Counted from the first letter of the stretch, positions 51,591-63,639 are shown. The stretch is 64,000 nucleotides of DNA from Halichoerus grypus (GCF_964656455.1 NC_135714.1:62645850-62709849), one strand, 5' to 3'. Made by a program: numbers and translations. Notes: generated by a model from the sequence alone, not told the origin.

Positions 51591-52250
51591 AAATTTGTCT
51601 GTTTTCAGCATATGCCAACATTGTTTTGCGCCTGGTTGCCAACAATCAATGATATTTTAAAACACATTTTTGTTATAAAAGCTGTTGCTGCTTTAATTTA
51701 TCTATTACCTTATTAATCACATTTATCTTTAAGAAAAGAATAGAATGAAGCCGTGTGTAATCCTGGCCTGCTCTTTCTAGCTGTGATCACGCCCCAGGGG
51801 TGGCACTGTGGGAGAAGTAACTCAGGCCTCCGAAGCCATCTGCTGAACTATGAATCTAACCACTTCCTGTCAGAACAGCAAGCACGAATTGTGGTCGTTC
51901 CATGCTAAATTCTACTTTCCCAGAATGGGTATGTAGCATCAATTCTATAAGGTTGCTTTTCCTCTAAAATAAGTTTGCAAAACGATGCATTTGAAAAAAT
52001 CCCTCATGTTATCTTTGCCGGCGACCTAGAATGAAATATCTTGACTAATATGAAACATATAAGGTTAACACTACCCAGTTGGAGTTATTAGGCAGGACTT
52101 GAATAGAAATGACAAACGTGTGAGCTATAGAAACAGGGATGTAGGAATCCAGAGCTTTTAATCAATGCATTCCACTGCCAAACATCCTGAGATTTTTCAG
52201 GACAGACAAATTATTTCTTGCTCTGGTGTTTCCAAAATGTGTACAGGAAG
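51591..52250. other. Intergenic sequence after ANXA3
   Basis: No repeat or gene recognised. GT-rich sequence just after the poly(A) site may serve as a termination element. Confidence 0.4.
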
Positions 52251-52254
52251 AAAA

Positions 52255-52495
52255 GCACCAGGATTTAGAGTCCAACATACCTGGGTTTGACTTCCTGCCC
52301 TACCATTTCCTCGTTCTGTGACCCTGGGAACTACCAAAGCCTGCTCAACTGAAGCTTTCTCATCTGTAAAATGGTGATAATTATAGCACCTATCTTTCCC
52401 CTGGGGTTTTTTAAAGGTTAAGTAAGATAATGCCTTCAAAGCACTTAGCCCTGTGCCTGGACAGGGTAGGTGTTCAATTACCATGTTATTATGAC
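52255..52495 (+). mobile_element. MIR SINE
   Basis: CCAACATACCTGGGTTTGAC, TTCTCATCTGTAAAATGGTG, AAAGGTTAAGTAAGATAATGCC, GCCCTGTGCCTGG in order; near full length. Confidence 0.88.
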
Positions 52496-52539
52496 CGCCA
52501 GGCAACATCAAAATGATCTCGACAGCATTGCAACCGTTC

Positions 52540-53070
52540 TTCAACAGGCTTCGGTTCACCTACCACATGCCAAGCTCTGTGCTAAGTACGTATTGGATAC
52601 ACCAAGGGGACTGAGACTCATTTGCTTTTGCCAAAGAGCTTAAAGTCTGTTTAGGGAGAGAGACACGTGCATATAATCACAACACAGGACGTACTGAGTG
52701 CATTCAGGGAAATGGCATTGCGTAAGAGAGAAGCGGTATGGAGGCTGGCTGAGTAATTCAGCCTATCAGAGGTCACAAACTCCACCAGCAAAGAAGAGGA
52801 AGAGAGGCTCTCCAGATAGTTCAGAGCACTTGCAAAGTCACAGAGTTATGAACTCGTACAGTGTGTGCACGGCTCTACCCAAAGGTTAGTGTGGTGGAGG
52901 CTCAGAGGACAAGGTGGGGGTATGGTGACCTCTGATAGGCGGGGGCCAGGTTGCAAAGGTCTTATGCTAAAGAGTTTATAAGCAAGGGAGAGTCATGGAT
53001 GAAAGGAGCATTCCAGGAGGATTTCAATCAGGGAAATGATGTCAAATATTTGCCCAAGGGGGAAGAATGT
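52540..53070 (-). mobile_element. L2 LINE fragment, antisense
   Basis: TACCACATGCCAAGCTCTGTGCTAAGTACG, GGCCAGGTTGCAAAGGTCTTATGC, GAGCATTCCAGGAGG. Old and patchy. Confidence 0.6.
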
Positions 53071-53309
53071 CTGGGAGAAGAAAGCTAGAGGCAGGAGCCC
53101 CCTTGGCAAGTTCATTCTAGAATCAAGTCTAGAAGTGTCAGCCTGTTAAGATAATGGCAAGTGAGAACAAAAATCTGTGCACATGCTTAAGAAATAAAAC
53201 TGATAGAATGTAGGAATCAAGGTAGTCAGGTGTCAAGTTTGCCCCATGATTTTGGCTTAAGCAATTTAGTAAATGAGTGTCTCACCAAGCGATAAATCAT
53301 TGCTAATAC

Positions 53310-53485
53310 TCATTGAGTACTTACTCTATATCAGGCAGCATGTGAAATAGTGTAGTATATATTAAATCATTAATCCTGAAGGAACTTTACAATGCAGGTA
53401 CTAACTCACAGATATAGGAACGGAACCTGAGAGCAACTAAGTAACTTGCCCATTGGGAAGAACCAGGATTTAAACCCAAGCAGCC
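53310..53485 (-). mobile_element. MIR SINE, antisense
   Basis: GAACCTGAGAGCAACTAAGTAACTTGCCC and CCAGGATTTAAACCCAAGCAGCC are the reverse complement of MIR. Confidence 0.75.
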
Positions 53486-53489
53486 AACT

Positions 53490-53670
53490 CCACTATTTGG
53501 CCGTAGAATTTATCCTGTCCCAGGGTCACTGTTCTTTTCAACTCTGCAATGTCAGCTATTTGAATGCAGGGATTTTTGTCTGTCGCATTCACTGCAGTAT
53601 TCCTAATTCTTAGAACGTGCTTGGCCCATAAAAGGCATATAATAAATCTTTATTGGATGAATGAAGTTCT
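53490..53670 (+). mobile_element. L2 LINE 3' end
   Basis: GAATGCAGGGATTTTTGTCTG, GTGCTTGGCCCATAAAAGGC, AATAAATCTTTATTGGATGAATG. Confidence 0.8.
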
Positions 53671-54112
53671 TTTTCCTCTATGTATTTGAGCTACATAAGT
53701 GAATTTGGGGTAGTCAGTTAAACATTTGTAGGTATACCTGAGTCTCCGCTTCCCATGCTTGGGGAAGGGAAACTGTCATTACACTATAGGCAGCCTTGGA
53801 GAAAAGTTCAGAAATTTTACTTATATACACAGTACTTTTTCCAAGCTACCCATCACCATGGGGAGAAATATTCCATGAAGCTGGCCAGGGTATTGGGACT
53901 TCCAGAGAAGTAATGAGTTCAAACACCTGTAGGCTCTCCTTTACTTAACATAAAGCTAAATTCCTGAAATAGCAATACCAGATTTTAATCTTGCCCACAT
54001 TCTCCAAAGTTATGGAGAAGTAATCTCTACCTCCTTTGGATTTTGATATTAACTGTTCTCTTTTCCTCTGGAAAAATGGTTTGCTTCACTAGAGCTCTCC
54101 CACATACATTTT

Positions 54113-54329
54113 TTTCCTTCCTTCCTTCCTTCCTTCCTTCCTTCCTTCCTTCCTTCCTTCCTTCCTTCCTTCCTTCCTTCCTTCCTTCCTTCCTTCCTTC
54201 CTTCCTTCCTTCCTTCCTTCCTTCCTTCCTTCCTTCCTTCCTTCCTTCCTTTCCTTCCTTCCTTCCTTCCTTCTTTCCTTCCTTCCTTCCTTCCTCCTTC
54301 CCTCCCTCCCTCCCTCCCTCCCTCACTTC
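54113..54329. repeat. (TTCC)n microsatellite passing into (CCCT)n
   Basis: About 34 pure TTCC units to about 54250, one phase slip (CTTTCC), further units with a TTCTTTCC interruption, then CTCC(CTCC)n to about 54324. Homopyrimidine on +, homopurine on -. Frames across it (KEGR, PSFL repeats) are artefacts. Confidence 0.97.
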
Positions 54330-55180
54330 CTTCCTTGTTTCCTTTGTCTTTCCCTCCCATTGATTCTCCTCTCTCTTTATTGATTTCTGTAATGTAAGAA
54401 GCACTTTGGAAACCACTCTCCAACGTGAACACTAAGATTTAACAATAACCTACTACTGACCACATGTCCTTCCCTCCTATCCTCCCTGCATCTCCCTACC
54501 TGACCTAACTACCCTTCCAAATTCCATGTTGATTGTCCCCTTGCTTTCTTTTGATAGTTTTTCATTTAATTTTTTCTTTACTAAGTCCTGTGCTTATGTA
54601 ACTAAGTAACTCTGAGACTTACTTTTTTCATTTACTATTATTTTGCTACGTGATATCCATATTGTTGCATGTCGTGTATTTTATTTATTTTGACTGCTAT
54701 GTATCATTCCATTGTGTAAGTCATAAATATAATTTCTAGGAGGCCACAAAGTTGCCCTTGAGGAAGTAGGGAAAGCATAATTTTACGGGGCTCCCTCCCC
54801 ATGTGCTTCTTTGAAGCTACGGTGCCTCGCTGTGGCCACAGAAGTAGCCTTCACCTCCAGTCAGTAAAGGGCAGAGTGTAACAAGAAAAACACAAAACTA
54901 GCAAGAACCTGGATTTTTCTCTTTAGTGGGTACCGATCACTGATTTCCAATGTTAGGGGAGCAGGTGGGTTCCAACAAGAAATGCTCCAACACCAGCTGG
55001 ATGTCCTACAGTTCAACTCATCCTGACGCCATCTACCTGGATTTAGCATTAGGTCCCAAAGCAAAGGGCTCAGTCCTACAAGATGCACCCCCACACACAC
55101 TTCAGATGCCAGTCATAAGTACAGGTTATCACCTGTGCTTCTGATCGACGGGCTAGAGATCAGAGGTTCCTTGGGTTTGA
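54330..55180. other. Intergenic stretch
   Basis: 54540-54730 resembles a decayed antisense L1 (ATATTGTTGCATGTCG, TATGTATCATTCCATTGTG). The rest is unassigned. Confidence 0.4.
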
Positions 55181-55184
55181 TTAA

Positions 55185-55720
55185 TTTGCTAGACTGGCTC
55201 CCAGAACCCAGGGAAACATTTATTTACGTTTACCAGTTTATTCTAAAAGCATACAATAAAGGATGCAGATGAACATCGAGATGGAGGAAATGTGTAGGGC
55301 GAGGTACATGGGAAGGGGCGTGGAGCTTCCATGTCATCTCCTGGTGAGCATCTCTCCCAGCACCTCCATGTGTTTGTCAGCCTAGAAGCTCTCTGAACTC
55401 CATACTGTTGGGATATCTATGTAGATGTCATCATGTAGGCATGATCATCATTAATTCCATTTTTAGCCCTTCTCCCTTCTCAAGAGAATGGGAGGCAGGG
55501 ATGAGCATATTAAGCTTCTAATCATGGTTTGGTCTCTCTGTTGACCAGCCCTCATCCAGGAGCCATCCGGGACCCACCCAGAGTCTCCTCCACGTTAGCA
55601 AAGATCAAATATTACAAGATGCTCTTAGGGCTCTTATCACAGGAAATGACAAGAGTTTTAAGAGCTCTGTGCCAGGGACCAGAGGTAGAGACCAATATAT
55701 ATATTTTCTATTATCTCATA
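55185..55720. mobile_element. Ancient LTR-like repeat, copy 3 of 3
   Basis: GGGAAACATTTATTTACGTTTACCAGTTTATTC, GTAGGCATGATCATCATTAATTCC, CTTCTAATCATGGTTTGGTC, AGCTCTGTGCCAGGGACCAG and a terminal AATATATATATTTTC match the order in the copies at 7640 and 31640. Most complete of the three. Confidence 0.6.
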
Positions 55721-56089
55721 CTTTTCCTTTCCCAGAGATTGACTGCGTACTCTGTCATAGAAAAGGACACCCACTAAACCATTTGGATGCCAATGTGTGT
55801 GTGTGTTATACATCCCTAAATTCCTAGCTCAGTTCCCTATTCATAGTGGGTACACAATAAATTTTCATGACAATGATGTGTAAAGTGGGGTAGTAGACCT
55901 TTCCCGCCAGTTGCACCAGGTTGTTGTAAGGAGCACAGGAAATAGTGATTACAGTTATCTTACAAAGTATTGAATGCTATTCAAATGTGACGAAGAATTG
56001 TAGAACTGATATTAGAATAATCAATTTTTGTTGTATATGAATCAAGGACTTACAATGTGCCGAGTACTATGCTAGATATTTTAGATCTC

Positions 56090-56255
56090 ATTTATTCTCA
56101 GAGTTACCTTATTTATCTGTCTTAAGTACTTTGTGCAACAAAGCATGGTCATATGTATCAGTCTTATCCCCGTTTTACAGATGGGGAAAATGAGGCCCAG
56201 AAAGGTTAGGTTGCTAGCCCAAGGTTACACAGCAGGGAAGCCAAGGTTTAGGATC
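56090..56255 (-). mobile_element. MIR SINE, antisense
   Basis: CCCGTTTTACAGATGGGGAAAATGAGGCCCAGAAAGG and CAAGGTTACACAGCAGGGAAG. Confidence 0.8.
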
Positions 56256-56609
56256 CAGGCCCATTGATAATCTGTGTGTGAGTGGGTAGGAGGAAGGTGA
56301 GAATCTGAAGGGAGTAATGATCCCTTGACAGAATGCTGCAAAGAGAAAGGAACACAGATAATGGGACACTCCAAGGAAAGCTCTCCTCCTCCAACCCTGT
56401 CCTCCCATCCTTCTCGCCTCGCATGCATTGGACCAGCTGGTAGCTGCTAAATGCATATTTCTGATGATTCTGATGAAACATAGCCCTCTCAAGATGGAGG
56501 ATGGCTGTTAGTGATCCTGCCAAAGAACTACAATGCTTATTTAAATATTTTAATACTATACGAGAATGAGAGGGGCAGGATAGGGCACAGGCCAGTGCCA
56601 TGGTGAAGT

Positions 56610-56830
56610 GCATGGCCCTGGGGTCATGCTGCCCAGATCTGTGACTTTAGGGAAGTTACTTTATCTCGCTAAGTCACATATTCCTTACCTTTAAAATGGG
56701 GATAGGAATAGTTCCTACCTTGTAAAGTTATTTTGATACGCAAGTAAGAAAGCGTTTAAAAGGCGTTCAGCATATTACATAGCATGTTCTAAGCCCTCAA
56801 TAAATGTTAGCTTAGATCATATTATTATTA
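56610..56830 (+). mobile_element. MIR SINE
   Basis: GGGGTCATGCTGCCCAGATC, GGGAAGTTACTTTATCTCGC, CTTTAAAATGGGGATAGGAATAG, CTAAGCCCTCAATAAATGTTAGC. Confidence 0.85.
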
Positions 56831-56834
56831 TAGT

Positions 56835-57520
56835 GGATTATTCAAAGGCCATGTTTTTTATTGCCTTCAATTTCCACAAGGTGGCAGGTCGAGTTCAACA
56901 TGGACCCCACGGCTCCGTGTCCCAAAGGCAAAACCTACTTTAATTGCTTCAGAATAACTGGGCCAAATCTGAACTCTTTGGAAACATCTTCATTATATTG
57001 TCTATAGAATATTTGTTATGGTCAGGGCTTCTTATTGTTGCTGTAAAATTCTTCTTAATGGAACATATGGATCATTTAATTTAATCCTCTTGTTTCTCAC
57101 GATTCCCAAGACCATCTGCATTGACATGAAATGTAGATTAACTCTTCCACGGATCACCCGCCTAAGTGAGTACATTCGAGTCATTTCAGTGCACGCTAAA
57201 TTTAGTCCCCGAGGATTGTGAAGAGGAGAAAATTAGCAAACTGGAAAAAGTCCTGGACGCTGTGAGTGGTGATCTGCAGAAGGCAGGAGACTGGTACACC
57301 TCGTTCTACAGTGAGGGGATATTTGGTCTGTTTCTTAGGAGCTACAAGATGACAAATGAAGATAGTGTATAGGAGCTACTCCAGCCTATTGATAAGGGCG
57401 TATTGAAGGGAAAGTTAAAATTGTGTAATTCAGATTTTCCTTGTGTGTATCTTCTCCTTTTTCCATTTCCCTAATTTCACACCACACTGACAACCTCTAA
57501 TTTCCATAATTTGTCTTTGA
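56835..57520. other. Intergenic stretch with no recognised element
   Basis: An open frame at 57166-57372 (+) with a charged segment EEEKISKLEKVLDAVSGDLQ could be a relic of a coding sequence, but no family was recognised. Confidence 0.35.
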
Positions 57521-57524
57521 AGCA

Positions 57525-57680
57525 GTGGTTTTGGAGTCAGATCCAGTGAGATCCAAGCGCTGGTTCCCCTCTCTGTTAAAGTCTGACATATACTTAAACC
57601 CTTGACAGCTCAGTTCTGTGCTTGATAATGACAGCATCTACCTTACCAAGTTGTTGTGAGGGTTGAGTGAAGCAGGGCAT
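57525..57680 (+). mobile_element. MIR SINE fragment
   Basis: TTTGGAGTCAGATCCAGTGAG, TACCTTACCAAGTTGTTGTGAGGGTTG. Confidence 0.6.
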
Positions 57681-57949
57681 GTGCAGAATTTAACTCAATC
57701 AAAAGTAGTTAGAGTAATTGCACCGGTCTGGACTTGCCCAGCAAATGGCAGAGAGGATGTGTCCAAGAAGCACTTGCAGAATAAAGAAATGAGGCATCTT
57801 TCAGTCCTGCACAATGATAGTAACTCTAAGACTGGCCTTGGACGTTTTCAAGGGAAATGCTCACTGAAGTCAGTGTTGTCTTGTCAAATATGTGCACTTC
57901 AGTGGTTAGCTGCACATGATCTGAAGACAGGTTCCCTAGGCTTATTTCC

Positions 57950-58160
57950 TGTCCCACCATTGATACGTGCGTGACCTGTGAGTGAGCCACTTATTCAGCA
58001 TTTTTGTGCCTTAATTTCCTTATCTGTAGAGCCAGGATGGCAATAACCCGTATCATTCAGATTCAGCTAGGTGTGAGGTTTCAGTAAGTCAGTTTAGGTA
58101 AAGCACTTAGCACAGGGTCTGCTATCTCTTACGTGCTCAAGAATTGCAAGCTGTTATTCT
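57950..58160 (+). mobile_element. MIR SINE
   Basis: GTGACCTGTGAGTGAGCCAC, TTAATTTCCTTATCTGTAGAGCC, GGTAAAGCACTTAGCACAGGG. Confidence 0.7.
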
Positions 58161-58164
58161 CTGG

Positions 58165-59250
58165 CTCAGTTTGAAAGACCTGCAATTGCTTATAGTCAAT
58201 TCACTTGGGGGATTTTGGGATGTCGTAAAGCTAATTCTTCTAGTTTGTAATTAGAAAAGAAGATAAAGCAGACCTCTTGGCAATTTCCTGCCCCTGTGAC
58301 CTTGTGTTTTATGAACCATGGAAAGTACCCCAGATTTCTTTTCGACTCTACTCTGGCAAACTGGCCAATGTAGATATTTCCCACCCACTCCCTGTACGTC
58401 TCTCCTGGGACTATTAATGCAAAGCAAGTATTAGTTGCTTTGCGTATAAACCGTTTTACTAGTACTATATTTCTTCCAGTGTCAACAAACTCAGCTTTAA
58501 GCCAGTTTTATCTACCAGAAGGTCAGCCCTGCTCTAAGACCAGAGTTTGCCTGTTTCTGTGGATTTTACAAAGTTGAAAGTGGGAGAGAGGAGAATTTCC
58601 AGTGAGGAGGAGGGTTACAAGTGAGGAGTAGCATTGAAGACTCTCACAGTAAACTGTAAAAAGAAACCCCAAACCCAAGACACCAAAGCAACGCATTCAG
58701 CTGCATGCCTTCTAAAACACAACCATGTGTTAGAGAAAATGGGCCATCAAAACCTACATAAGTCCTCTTTTGGCACAAGCTTTGTGGAACAGTTGTGGTG
58801 ACAAATAATGGCCCAGGGTGACTTGCAGAGCTCTGAGCTCTCCCTGAAGTAACAATTGATACAATATCAACCACAAGGCAAAAGAGACCTTTGAAAAAGG
58901 ACATTGTGATCAAATCAGCTCCTACACAAACGAACGTGCCACCATGAGGTAAGGAGGTGGGGAGAAAAAGGTCCTGGGGGGGAAGTGAGTGAGAAGAGCC
59001 AATTTCACACCTCCCTTCAGAGAACTGCAGCAAGCTAAAGCAGAACTGGCCTGTATTGGTGCTCCTGGCCACATTCCTCACATGGAGCTTGGAGATTTCC
59101 AGTGTGGAAGATGTAGACTTTTTGTTTTGTTTTGTGTTAGAGGCCCAAGTCTGCAAGGAAAAACCCAGATCATGCACTGCAAATTCTATTTAAACAGGTG
59201 TTAACTGATCTCCTCATATAAAATATCTTCTTTGGTTGTTATCTGTCCAA
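58165..59250. other. Intergenic stretch with no recognised element
   Basis: Holds a 177-codon minus-strand open frame (58644-59177) that is judged a chance frame. Confidence 0.4.
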
Positions 59251-59432
59251 CCAACTCCTACAGTCCTTTATTCCTTCAAGTATTTATGACATGGTAACCA
59301 AGGTCTGGGAACTGCACTAGGTGATGGGGTTATAAAGATGAATAAAGCTACATATTTCCTGACTTTGAAGAGTTGATAATCTGGGGAATGAGGAAGGGAG
59401 AGTAAGAACAGATACCTAGCTAATTAGCAAAG

Positions 59433-59606
59433 GCAGGTGGTGCTGGTGTTGGTGATGGTGGTGGTGATGTTGGTGATGATGATGGTGGTGGTGGTGATGC
59501 TGATGTTGGTGATGATGGTGGTGATGTTGGTGATGATGATGGTGGTGGTGGTGATGATGGTGGTGATGTTGGTGATGGTGGTGGTGGTGGTGGTGGTGGT
59601 GGTAGC
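59433..59606. repeat. (GTG/GAT)n trinucleotide microsatellite
   Basis: About 58 units of GGT and GAT, ending in nine or more pure GGT units. A block TGATGTTGGTGATGATGATGG recurs about 57 bases apart. Reverse-strand His-rich and Pro/Ser-rich frames are artefacts. Confidence 0.95.
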
Positions 59607-59754
59607 TGCCACCACTGACCCACTTCACAGCTATTTGACCTCAAGGAAGAGTCACACCTATTGTTACTAACTTTCAGAGTTAAAGAAAAATCAGCATTTG
59701 AAGAAAATGCTGATTATTAGGTGCTCAATGAATACTAATGTCATACAGGGCAGT

Positions 59755-60000
59755 AGTTTTGAGTCTGAGGCCAGTCTAGCTCACGTTGAAATTCCAGCTC
59801 TAAACTTACCAGCTGTGATATCATGGACAAATTATTTAAACCCTTTATGCCTCAGTTTCCTTATCTGTGAAATTTGAATAATAGCAATAATTAAACCAGT
59901 CACCCAGAATTACACAGATTAAATGGATCAATGTATGTAAGTACTTAGACTGGTCCAGCATATAGTAAGCACTACGTACATGCTAGCTATTTATTATTAC
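59755..60000 (+). mobile_element. MIR SINE
   Basis: GACAAATTATTTAAACCC, TTTATGCCTCAGTTTCCTTATCTGTG, AGCATATAGTAAGCACTACG. Confidence 0.8.
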
Positions 60001-60004
60001 CTGC

Positions 60005-61640
60005 AGTAAGCTGTGATATGCTTTGTAACAATACTATTAAAAGTGCCATGGACTACTACTCACCCTTAAAATGTATAAATAGATATAGAGATATAGAGAC
60101 AGATGAACATATAAAAGAGATACTCATATATTTTGCTAAATGGGGAAAAAAAACATGTTGATATAGCAGTGAGAAAGAAAACAAAGACTGGAAGACAGCA
60201 TACATGACAACATGAACTGTTTATCTCTGAGTTGGTAAGATTACAGGGAACTAATTTTCTTCTTTTTTCCAAGTTGTGTTTTATAAATTTTAAACAGCTT
60301 ATTGGTCTAATAATTTAAAAACATTTTTATATGAAATATAAGAAAGTTAGGTTATTAAAAGTTGCCGTGAGCTGAAACAAAGGAATGGTAGGTTCTGTGG
60401 GGAAGGATTCCCTGGGAGCTAGGCATTAAAGGAATTAACCAGTAAGGACTTTGAAGATGTGAAGATCAGTACAGAGATGAGAACAAACTCCCAGTAACTG
60501 CTATGATTGTGTATTATTTGATTATATTGGAAAATCACGCAGATAATTGGGCCATTAATCCTCAGTGAAGAGGTCATCTCTGGGCACTGAATATTAGTGA
60601 GTCCTTCCTTAATTCTCACTTGTTTTCCTATTTCTGAGGTATCTGGTGGAAACTTTGGCCTACCTCTCTCTTTCTCTCTCTCTCTCTCTCTGATTTGAGA
60701 AATATTATCATGGAATCCTGTCTTTCGAAGATATCTACAGACAGTTAAGTCTTCTTTGTGATGGACCCCACAGAATAGATGCTAATTATATTTTGTACTT
60801 TCCAGATACTGACAGGTAATATGAGAACCATGTAGACTTCTCTATCATGGATTAGAGCCAGTGTAAGATCCATCTTATGTATACTCAAAGCTGAGTCTTT
60901 CCTAGGAAGTAGGTGGTAAGGACAGCAGAGAATGTCCTGTTTTTCTGGCTCTTTCTGTGCCTCCCCTCAGATCTCCATCAGTACTCTAATGAAGTGCTAG
61001 AACATGCTGCAGGCAGGGCCAACCAGCCCAGGGCCTTTAACAGTTATTCCAGTTCTCTTGTGTACCAGCCCACACCTTAGCCTTCCATCATGGAAGGCTA
61101 TATTCAATAGCCATGACTGGCGAATGTATCCAATTTACCCAGACATGTTTCTGAAGAGAAGACTTGGTAACAGGGAGAAAATCAGCTTCATTCCTCCCTT
61201 TACATGTCTCTCCCTAAGCCCTCTGCTTTACTTTCTGGCTAACTTCAGCGATGTTGACACGACAAAGAGAAGTATTTGCATTGTTTAGTCTACTTTTAAT
61301 CATTTCAATATGGAGACCATCCCTGGCCACCAGGCAACAAATTGTCCGTTCTTGATTTTCTCCTTACTCTTTCTTCTGGGTTTTGGATATGTGGTTTGGC
61401 TGGGCCAGGTGCAGCTAGTAACTTCTTGGGAGGTCCAAGGTTTCCCAGAATTTATAATCTAACCAGAGAAAGCCCCTGTGGGGAAACTCCACAGATCTTT
61501 CTCTGGTTCTGTCTTTGAGGACACCACAGTTGTCCTGCTTCTCCTGGGCTGCTCTTGACCTCCTCATTGTGTTGACCCTGTCTTCTTTCTTTAGGACAGT
61601 CTCCCTGACCTTCCCCTTCCTAGGTATAAAGGAAAGAGTA
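60005..61640. other. Intergenic stretch, no gene recognised
   Basis: Includes a (CT)n run at 60663-60691. Several short frames without family motifs. Confidence 0.4.
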
Positions 61641-61644
61641 AGCT

Positions 61645-61720
61645 CTGAAGCCACACTCTGGGGTCAAATACCACCTACTTGCTGTGTAACTTTGGGTAAG
61701 TTACTTAGCTACACTGATCC
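61645..61720 (+). mobile_element. MIR SINE core fragment
   Basis: CACTCTGGGGTCAAATACCACC, CTTGCTGTGTAACTTTGGGTAAGTTACTTAGC. Confidence 0.7.
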
Positions 61721-61764
61721 ACCATTTCTTTCTGCTTATGAGACAGGAGTAGTGAAATAAGTTG

Positions 61765-62185
61765 GCTAGAGAAAGACAAATATTATATGATCTCCCTTAT
61801 ATGTGGAATCTAAAAAACCCCAAACTCACAGATACAGAGAACAAACAGATTGGTATTTGTCAGAGGTGGGGGTTGGGGGATGGGTGAAATGGGAGAGGGT
61901 GGTCGAATGGTACAAACTTCCAGTTATAAGGTAAATAAGTCCTGAGGATGTAATGTACAATGTAGTGACTACAGTGAATAATACTGTGTTATATATTTGA
62001 AAGTTACTAACAGAATAGATCTTAAAAGTTCTCATCACAAGGGAAAAAAATGTAATTATGTGTGGTGATGGATGTTAACTAGACATAAGGTGGTGATCAT
62101 TTTGCAACATATATGTGTGTCAATCATTATGTTGTATATCTGAAACTAATATTATATGTCCTATTCCATCTTAATTTTTAAAAAG
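61765..62185 (+). mobile_element. Old L1 3' end (L1MA-like)
   Basis: ATTATATGATCTCCCTTATATGTGGAATC, AGATACAGAGAACAAACAGATTGG, GGGGGATGGGTGAAATGGG, TTAACTAGACATAAGGTGG, ATATCTGAAACTAATATTATATG in order. Confidence 0.88.
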
Positions 62186-62316
62186 ATGGGAGTGATAATT
62201 TATCTGGTAGTGTCAAAAAGGCCCAAGGAGGGAATGATTCGATCTGTTTTGGAAGATATGAAGAATTAAATGAGGTAACAAAAGTTATCTAACAAAAAGC
62301 ACCTACTACAACATTT

Positions 62317-62506
62317 TTATTTATTTATTTATTAGAGAGCAAGAGCAAGAGAGAGAGAGAGAGAGAAACAGCATGAGAGGGGAGAGAGAGGGAGAAGCAG
62401 GCTCCCTGCTGAGCAGGGAGCCGGATGCGGGGCTCCATCCCAGGACTCCGGGATCATGACCTGAGCCGAAGGCAGTCGCTTAACCAACTGAGCCACCCAG
62501 GCGCCC
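62317..62506 (-). mobile_element. CAN-SINE, antisense
   Basis: TATTTATTTATTTATTAGAG to CCACCCAGGCGCCC. Target-site duplication CTACAACATTT at 62306-62316 and 62507-62517. Confidence 0.96.
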
Positions 62507-62770
62507 CTACAACATTTGAAATACAGTAATGAGTGAATACTATTTATACCTTTCCCCAATTTCCCATTCTCTTTTATTATAACAAGTACAAGATCTTCTT
62601 TGTTTCAAAGGCTTTACTATGAATAATTGTGGGGAAATGGATAAAGGACTGCATATTCTGTACAGGAACCATGGGGAACTTTCACAGCTTAACAAACACC
62701 ACATTCTTGATTCCCTCACAGAGAGGGAGAATTCAGCTTCCCTTGAACTTTGGCTTTAAGACCTCATGTT

Positions 62771-62974
62771 TTTTGTTTTTTTCTAAGATCTTATTTATTT
62801 ATTTGACAGAGAGAGATACAGCGAGAGAGAGAGAGCACAAGCAGGGGGAGTGGGAGAGGGAGAAGCAGGCTCCCCGCTGAGCAGGGAGCCCGATGCGGGG
62901 CTGGATTCCAGGACCCTGGGATCATGACCTGAGCTGAAGGCAGATGCTTAACAACTGAGCCACCCAGGCGCCCC
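62771..62974 (-). mobile_element. CAN-SINE, antisense
   Basis: T-rich start, TTATTTATTTATTTGACAGAG to CCACCCAGGCGCCCC. Target-site duplication AAGACCTCATGTT at 62758-62770 and AAGACCTCGTGTT at 62975-62987, one mismatch. Confidence 0.96.
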
Positions 62975-63094
62975 AAGACCTCGTGTTCTTTTCTCACAAA
63001 CAGACCAGAAGATCCAGCAGGTGTTGATTGCACCAGGCCTTTCTGGTGTCCCCTGTCTCAGTAATAACACACTGTTTTCTTTACCATCCCCATG

Positions 63095-63265
63095 AGCCAT
63101 GTGTATATATTATTTCATTTTGTCATCACAACAACTGCATGAGGTGGATAACGTTACCTCCATTTACTAGTTAGGAAACTGAGGCTCAGAAAGGTTAAGT
63201 GCTACCCTAGATCACACAACTAGACTGTTCTGGAGCCACAGTACAAACTAAGATAGCCATGGCTC
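63095..63265 (-). mobile_element. MIR SINE, antisense
   Basis: GTTAGGAAACTGAGGCTCAGAAAGG and CTACCCTAGATCACACAACTAG. Confidence 0.75.
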
Positions 63266-63639
63266 CCAAATTTGTGTGCTTGATTCTCTCACTGATGCCC
63301 TGATGCAAGAGTAGCACCAATCGCAAAGCTCTTTACTTTAGAGGCCTATTTTCCAAGGGGAGAAAGGTCCAGAAGCTTGCTTTCCCATGAGCCCTCTGGC
63401 TTCACGCCCCAAGCAACTTCAACATACATTTAGGAGTCATGAACACCGAGTCAAAATAAGACCCTCCGAGCTTACAGGTCAATAATAGCAAGTCATCTAG
63501 CACAAGGCTTAAGAACTCTGGAGTGTACTAAGGCAGGGCACAGGTGAAAGAGCAAAGTTACAGCACTGACCAAACTTTTCACTGATACCCAATTTCCCTG
63601 GATTGGTGTTTCCTGTACTTCTGAGAGGGAAGTGTGAAA

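Noticed and set aside
54027..54432. Frames of 106-129 codons with KEGR or PSFL repeats
   Set aside because: Direct translation of the (TTCC)n microsatellite.
57166..57372. 68-codon frame with EEEKISKLEKVLDAVSGDLQ
   Set aside because: Looks protein-like in part, but no family was recognised, upstream sequence has no splice acceptor tied to it, and the frame is short.
58644..59177. 177-codon minus-strand open frame in intergenic DNA
   Set aside because: No recognisable domain, no promoter or poly(A) features seen, composition like the surroundings. Would need a protein match to revive.
59416..59670. His-rich, Pro/Ser-rich and Thr/Ile-rich frames
   Set aside because: Translation of the GGT/GAT repeat in different frames; no gene context.
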